Assembly (NCBI RefSeq): GCF_003970865.1
Contig: NZ_RXLZ01000021.1
Location: 1-64,000 of the forward strand
Direction of reading: 5' to 3'
DNA length: 64,000 bases
Source of the DNA: Stenotrophomonas maltophilia
GTDB lineage: Bacteria; Pseudomonadota; Gammaproteobacteria; Xanthomonadales; Xanthomonadaceae
Part shown: piece by piece, positions 60,039-64,000 of the stretch
Layout: every line of letters begins with the position of its first letter
Numbering within the stretch: position 1 is the first letter of the stretch
Notes under the pieces: model-generated
What the model was told of the DNA's origin: nothing
The model's input: only the letters and a program-made list of their open reading frames with translations
The model's database searches: none
Made by a program: the position numbers and the translations under genes

Positions 60039-61310
60039 TTACTCCGAGCCGGCCAACTGGCGCTGCCCGGCCATCAACATGGCGTCGCTGGAGGCCTGGA
60101 ACACGCGCAGGCCGAAGGCAGGCAGGATCGCCAGCAAGTGGTCGAAGATGTCCGACTGCACGGCCTCGTACTCGCCCCAAGCAGTGCTGCGGGTGAAGCA
60201 GTACAGCTCCAGCGGCAGGCCTTCAGTGGTCGGCTGCAGCTGACGTACCAGCAGGGTCATGTCGGTATGGATGCCCGGATGGCTGCGCAGGTAGCGCTCC
60301 ACATAGGCCCGGAAGGTACCCAGGTTGGTCACGCGGCGGCTGTTGACCTCGGCCACGCCCTGCTCGCGCAGGCGCCCGTTCCACTGCCCCAGCTCCTGCT
60401 CCTTGGTCTGCAGGTAGTCGCGCAGCAGCGCAAATTCGCCGAGGAAAGCCAGATCGCCCTCATCCAGGAAACCGACACTGTGCTGGTCCAGGTACAGCGC
60501 GCGCTTGATGCGGCGGCCGCCAGCCTCCTGCATGCCGCGCCAGTTCTTGAATGACTCGGTCACCAGCTTCTTGGTCGGGATGGTGGTGATGGTCTTGTCG
60601 AAGTTCTGCACGGTGATGGTGTGCAGGGCGATGTCGATCACATCACCGTCGGCGTTCTGGCTGGGCATCTCGATCCAGTCACCGATGCGCACACGACCAT
60701 CGCCACTGATCTGCACGCTGGCCACCAGCGACAGGATGGTGTCCTGGAAGATCAGCATCAGCACTGCCGTGGCTGCGCCGAGGCCGGTCACCAGCGGGCC
60801 CAGCGCTACGCCCAGCAGGGTGGCGACGATCGACAGGCCGGCGGCCACGAACACCACGATCTTGACCACCTGCAGGTAGCCCTTGATCGGCTTGTTGCGC
60901 GCATCGGGCTTGCGCTCGTACAGGCTGTTGGCCGCGTCCAGCGCATGCGAGAACGCCATCGACACCGTCAGTACAGCCCACACGATGCACAGCTTGATGA
61001 TGACGTTGACCAGGCTGGGCGGCAGATCGGGGATGAGGGTGATGCCCGAGGCGATCACCTGGCTGGGCACCACGTTGGACAGGCGCGAGATGACCCGCAT
61101 CAAATGGCTGCCACGGCCGGACTCGGCGCCCGGCAGGCGCTGCAGCAGGCGCCGCAGGCCACGCACCAGGATGCGTTTGGTCACCCAGTTGGCCAGGCCG
61201 GCTGCGATCAGCAGCGCCGAGATCATCAACGCCAGGTAGGCGCCAGGATAGGGTTCCAGTGTGTTCTGCAGCTTTTCCAGCCACTGTACCGCCACCACCG
61301 CGTCCACCAT
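60039..61310 (-). CDS. MscS-family mechanosensitive channel, YbdG-like
   Basis: From ATG 61310 (GGAG ahead) the product has 423 residues, matching YbdG (415). Five membrane segments lie in residues 1-200; the pore-lining helix and beta-domain are seen as VTGLGAATAVLMLIFQDTIL, GDGRVRIGDWIEMP and ALHTITVQNFDKTITTIPTKKL. The C-terminal domain follows. These channels open on membrane tension during hypo-osmotic shock. The frame further upstream to 61457 overlaps folB and is rejected. It lies 62 bases after folB on the same strand, with a hairpin repeat between. Confidence 0.92.
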   Translation of the reverse strand: MVDAVVAVQWLEKLQNTLEPYPGAYLALMISALLIAAGLANWVTKRILVRGLRRLLQRLPGAESGRGSHLMRVISRLSNVVPSQVIASGITLIPDLPPSLVNVIIKLCIVWAVLTVSMAFSHALDAANSLYERKPDARNKPIKGYLQVVKIVVFVAAGLSIVATLLGVALGPLVTGLGAATAVLMLIFQDTILSLVASVQISGDGRVRIGDWIEMPSQNADGDVIDIALHTITVQNFDKTITTIPTKKLVTESFKNWRGMQEAGGRRIKRALYLDQHSVGFLDEGDLAFLGEFALLRDYLQTKEQELGQWNGRLREQGVAEVNSRRVTNLGTFRAYVERYLRSHPGIHTDMTLLVRQLQPTTEGLPLELYCFTRSTAWGEYEAVQSDIFDHLLAILPAFGLRVFQASSDAMLMAGQRQLAGSE

Positions 61311-61344
61311 CAGTTGTCTCCTTCTTCCTTCATTGATGTTGAGG

Positions 61345-61366
61345 TTGCCGGCCAGCGGCCGGCACG
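61345..61366. repeat. SMAG-type hairpin lacking the GTAG head
   Basis: TTGCCGGCCAGCGGCCGGCA, inverse orientation, but followed by CGACC where CTAC is expected; a decayed copy between folB and the channel gene. Confidence 0.75.
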
Positions 61367-61372
61367 ACCGGG

Positions 61373-61726
61373 TCAGTCCCGCGTGCGTTCGATGATCACG
61401 CCCACCGCGCGCGCGCCGCGCACCGCGCCCGGCTTGCTCAGCTTCAGGCGCAGCCACTTCACGTCGAATTCGTCCAGCACGATCTGCGCGCAGCGCTCGG
61501 CCAGGGTTTCGACCAGGCCGAATTCCGATTCGCGCACGAACTGTTCCAGGCGCTTGCTCACCGCCTTGTAGTTCAGGGTGTGGGTGATGTCATCGGTAGC
61601 CGCAGGGCGACGGTTGTCGAAGCCCATTTCCAGATCGAACACCAGGTCCTGGCGGATCCGTCGTTCCCAATCGTAGATGCCGATCAGGGCGTCGATCGTC
61701 AGCCCTTCGATGAAAACCTTGTCCAT
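61373..61726 (-). CDS. folB: Dihydroneopterin aldolase
   Basis: From ATG 61726 the product has 117 residues, the usual FolB length. DKVFIEGLTIDALIGIYDWE and RRIRQDLVFDLEMGFD cover the substrate-binding Glu and Tyr region; LNYKAVSKRLEQFV and VETLAERCAQIVL follow, and the C-terminal Lys in RLKLSKPGAV is the catalytic lysine. It cleaves dihydroneopterin in folate synthesis. Adjacent to tsaD in the usual Xanthomonadaceae order, with a small RNA and an Abi-like gene inserted between. Confidence 0.95.
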   Translation of the reverse strand: MDKVFIEGLTIDALIGIYDWERRIRQDLVFDLEMGFDNRRPAATDDITHTLNYKAVSKRLEQFVRESEFGLVETLAERCAQIVLDEFDVKWLRLKLSKPGAVRGARAVGVIIERTRD

Positions 61727-61823
61727 TGCGCTTACCAGCCCGAATACAGGCGGCCATGGTAACGGCACGGCGGTGAGCCTGCCCGGAACGGGCGGTGGGT
61801 GGCCGGCAGGGACGCGGCTCCAG

Positions 61824-61916
61824 AAAAAACAAAGGGCCCCGCTAGCAGGGCCCTTTGGTACTACCGTTTGTCCCCGGGGGGAGCTGGAATCCAGCCGCGA
61901 GTCCCGGTGGCGCAGG
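61824..61916 (-). ncRNA. Candidate small RNA of about 92 nucleotides
   Basis: A strong promoter (61951 to 61922) is followed by a transcript that contains a GCTGG/CCAGC hairpin, a C-rich single-stranded stretch (CTCCCCCC), a GGT/ACC mini-hairpin and a classical terminator: AAAGGGCCC pairs with GGGCCCTTT (61831-61856) and TTTTTT follows at 61829-61824. No open frame with a ribosome site fits inside. C-rich unpaired loops are typical of sRNAs that pair with Shine-Dalgarno sequences. I cannot name a family. Confidence 0.65.
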
Positions 61917-61921
61917 CACGC

Positions 61922-61951
61922 AGATTAGGCAAGGACCAGATCGCCGGTCAA
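61922..61951 (-). promoter_or_regulatory. Sigma-70 promoter of the small RNA
   Basis: On the minus strand TTGACC (61951-61946) and TAATCT (61927-61922) are separated by 18 bases, one of the best promoter matches in the window. The expected start is near 61915. Confidence 0.7.
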
Positions 61952-62085
61952 GGCCAGTTCCGACAGAGCGGGTCAGGTGTTCGTCCGAGGCAAAACGCAG
62001 AAAATCAGCCGCGCGGACAACGACGTTCCCTGATGGTGGTCGCCGCCCACTCTCGCGAACATCGATCCCTCCTTCACCACCGCAC

Positions 62086-62751
62086 ATGACGATGGCTCCA
62101 TACGATGTACTGCGGCGCGCGTTGTCAGCGGAGCGTCTGTCTACTTACGAGAGAATCGCATCGACCTGCAGCTCCGACGTCACAGCCGAATCCCTGTACC
62201 TGTGGAACATGCGGATGTGCAGTGCACTGATGATGCCGGTCCATCTGTGCGAAATGGTCACCCGCAACGCCGCTGCAGCTGTGCTCGCCCGGCAGCATGG
62301 CCCACGTTGGCCCTGGAATGATGCCTTCCGACGCAGGCTGCCAACCTCATCCAGTACTTCTCCACGCACGGCACTGGAACAACTTGCCAGCCGCGTAACC
62401 GATACACCTGGGATCGTCGCCAACCTGCCAATGGTGTTCTGGCAACAGCTCTTTACATGTCGCTTCGACTCCACGCTGTGGATACCCGCACTCAGCAGGG
62501 TTCTGCAGCATGCTCCCTCTGCTCATCCCAGTGCCGTCAGGAAAGCCATCCATGCGGATATCGGACGCATCCGCCACCTGCGTAATCGCATCGCCCACCA
62601 CGAACCCATCCTGGAACGCGACATCGGCGCCGACCTGGCCGCGATCGGGCGGCTGATCCATGCCCGCTGCCCGCATACGCTGGGCTGGCTGCAGCGCCAT
62701 GAGCGGGCGACGACCGTGCTGGCGGCGTCGCCGTTGGTACGGCGTCCGTAA
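62086..62751 (+). CDS. Abi-like HEPN protein
   Basis: From ATG 62086 the product has 221 residues, all helical. The segment IRHLRNRIAHHEPILERD contains the HEPN RNase motif RxxxxH (Arg166, His171) in the form typical of Abi-family (Abi_2-like) proteins, which stop phage infection by cutting RNA. An extension of the frame to 61855 runs over the small RNA promoter and is rejected. No antitoxin gene is adjacent; a divergently transcribed small RNA lies 130 bases upstream. Defence function is inferred from family. Confidence 0.75.
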   Translation: MTMAPYDVLRRALSAERLSTYERIASTCSSDVTAESLYLWNMRMCSALMMPVHLCEMVTRNAAAAVLARQHGPRWPWNDAFRRRLPTSSSTSPRTALEQLASRVTDTPGIVANLPMVFWQQLFTCRFDSTLWIPALSRVLQHAPSAHPSAVRKAIHADIGRIRHLRNRIAHHEPILERDIGADLAAIGRLIHARCPHTLGWLQRHERATTVLAASPLVRRP

Positions 62752-62757
62752 TGCGTT

Positions 62758-62858
62758 CGCCGGGGGTGGCCCGGCGCTACGGAGGCCTGCCTGTAGAGTC
62801 GAGCTTGCTCGACTGCTCTGTGTCCGTCATTGCGCCCAGTCGAGCAAGCTCGACTCTA
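62758..62858. repeat. GTAG-type repeats downstream of the Abi gene
   Basis: CGCCGGGGGTGGCCCGGCGCTAC near 62758-62780, then an inverted pair GTAGAGTCGAGCTTGCTCGACT ... AGTCGAGCAAGCTCGACTCTAC (62792-62858). Confidence 0.8.
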
Positions 62859-62893
62859 CAAACGCCGATCGAGCGGTTCGCGCGACCGGGGGT

Positions 62894-63919
62894 TCACACC
62901 GCCGGCAGCGTCGCCATGTCCCAGCGCGGGGTCACATCCACCTTCGGCGGGCTGTGCTGGCCGGCCTGCAGGCGCAGCGCGCCGGCGAAGGCGATCATCG
63001 CGCCGTTGTCGGTGCACAGCGCCGGCCGCGGGAAGCAGGCACGGCCGCCGAGGCGCTCGGCCATCTGCTGCAGGCGGGCGCGCAGGCGCTTGTTGGCGCC
63101 AACGCCGCCGGCCACCACGATCACGTTGGTGCCCGCCGCTTCCAGCGCGCGCTCGCACTTGATCGACAGGGTCTCGACCACCGCATCTTCAAAGCCACGG
63201 GCGATATCGGCACGGGTCTGTTCGCTCTGGTCGCTGTCGCGCCAGGCCATCAGGACCTGGGTCTTCAGGCCGGAGAAGCTGAAATCCAGCCCCGGGCGGT
63301 CGGTCATCGGCCGCGCGAAGCGGTACGCGCCCGGCGTGCCCTGCTCGGCCAGCCTGGCCAGCTGCGGCCCGCCCGGATAGGGCAGGCCCATCATCTTGGC
63401 GGTCTTGTCGAAGGCCTCACCGGCCGCATCGTCCAGAGTCTCGCCCAGCAGGCGGTACTGCCCGATGGCGTCCACTGCCACCAGCTGAGTATGGCCACCG
63501 GACACCAGCAGCGCCACGAACGGCGCTTCCGGCGGGTCGTCTTCCATCAGCGGGGCCAGCAGGTGGCCTTCCATATGGTGTACGCCCACCGCCGGTACCT
63601 CCAGCGCCCAGGCCAGTGAGCGAGCCACGCCCGCGCCGACCAGCAGCGCGCCAACCAGGCCGGGGCCGGCCGTGTAGGCCACGCCGTCGATATCGCCCAC
63701 GCCCAGGCCGGCTTCGGCCAGGGTCTGCCGCACCAGCGGCAGCAGTTTGCGGACGTGGTCGCGGCTGGCCAGTTCGGGCACCACACCACCGTATTCGGCG
63801 TGCAGGGCGATCTGGCTGTAGACCGCATGGGCGCGCAGGGCCGCGCTGCCGGCAAGGTCGGTGTCATACACCGCCACGCCGGTCTCATCACAGGAAGATT
63901 CGATGCCAAGGACTCGCAT
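62894..63919 (-). CDS. tsaD: tRNA N6-adenosine threonylcarbamoyltransferase
   Basis: The 341-residue product begins [17 protein letters not shown] and has HHMEGH (metal His115 and His119), [11 protein letters not shown] and [13 protein letters not shown], the ASKHA-fold motifs of TsaD. With TsaB, TsaC and TsaE it makes t6A37 in ANN-decoding tRNAs. It is oriented away from the right edge; the 80 bases upstream carry a TATTAT that may be its -10 element, and in related genomes rpsU starts divergently there, but that gene is outside the window. Confidence 0.97.
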   Translation of the reverse strand: MRVLGIESSCDETGVAVYDTDLAGSAALRAHAVYSQIALHAEYGGVVPELASRDHVRKLLPLVRQTLAEAGLGVGDIDGVAYTAGPGLVGALLVGAGVARSLAWALEVPAVGVHHMEGHLLAPLMEDDPPEAPFVALLVSGGHTQLVAVDAIGQYRLLGETLDDAAGEAFDKTAKMMGLPYPGGPQLARLAEQGTPGAYRFARPMTDRPGLDFSFSGLKTQVLMAWRDSDQSEQTRADIARGFEDAVVETLSIKCERALEAAGTNVIVVAGGVGANKRLRARLQQMAERLGGRACFPRPALCTDNGAMIAFAGALRLQAGQHSPPKVDVTPRWDMATLPAV

Positions 63920-64000
63920 GCCTGCTATTATGACGCCCCTGCCGCCCCCTCGGGGGACGTGCAGGTCTCACTGCTTTCGAACCCCCGGCCCGTATTCAGG

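Noticed and set aside
61842-62087. 81-codon minus-strand protein gene covering the small RNA
   Set aside because: No ribosome site, promoter lies inside it, and its composition is arginine/glycine/proline-rich noise.

Overview
The window reads as a chromosomal segment of a Stenotrophomonas maltophilia-complex bacterium (Xanthomonadaceae). The grounds are high GC with strong third-position bias, many GTAG-headed hairpin repeats of the SMAG type, effectors carrying the Xanthomonadales XVIPCD secretion domain, and a core gene set (aceE, glnE, tsaD, folB, HglS-type 2-oxoadipate dioxygenase) that fits this family. Identity is inferred from these features, not from a database search.

Region 1 (1-21,150) is accessory. 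After a cut-off lipoprotein gene and a YncE-like beta-propeller come two divergent genes with C-terminal XVIPCD modules (1572-2498 and 3512-7324), predicted effectors of the bacteria-killing X-type T4SS; the larger is preceded by a small cytoplasmic-looking partner. A WYL-regulator remnant (7352-7575) marks a junction. Then comes a defence-like island: a LeoA-type dynamin-like GTPase with a second large GTPase partner (7579-11548), a possible zinc-ribbon microprotein, McrB-McrC (12411-15766), small exported or hypothetical genes, a gene with a strongly structured 5' leader (about 16788-16948), an SRA-like/HNH type IV restriction enzyme (17998-18894), and a conspicuously AT-rich three-gene ParA-like operon (21096 down to 19026).

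Region 2 (21,160-42,200) is mostly core: aceE, a PadR regulator plus siderophore-interacting reductase with three CGATATATCG operators (NfeR/NfeF-like), YceI lipoprotein, nitroreductase, ELM1-family protein, a DUF2145 exported-protein operon, a VUT-family transporter, glnE, a CoA-transferase with Glu294, HglS-type dioxygenase, HAD phosphatase and an EF-hand protein. SMAG-like repeats fill most intergenic gaps and even supply stop codons.

Region 3 (42,400-55,200) looks like one functional unit. On the minus strand are transglutaminase-like protein, Oar-type TonB-dependent receptor, penicillin-binding/beta-lactamase-like serine hydrolase and VanX/DdpX D-Ala-D-Ala dipeptidase. Divergently on the plus strand are SH3-NlpC/P60 peptidase, L-Ala-D/L-Glu epimerase, RpiR/MurR-like regulator, YkuD-like protein and an APC amino-acid permease. 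Together they suggest scavenging and catabolism of murein peptides, with a palindrome in the shared promoter as candidate operator.

Region 4 (55,200-64,000) holds YiaA, a PQQ-type sugar dehydrogenase, a lipoprotein, a 28-bp perfect inverted repeat, a GH3 beta-glucosidase with a LacI-type operator, a YbdG-like MscS channel, folB, a candidate small RNA with its own promoter and terminator, an Abi/HEPN protein and tsaD. No tRNA, rRNA, CRISPR array or complete insertion sequence was seen.
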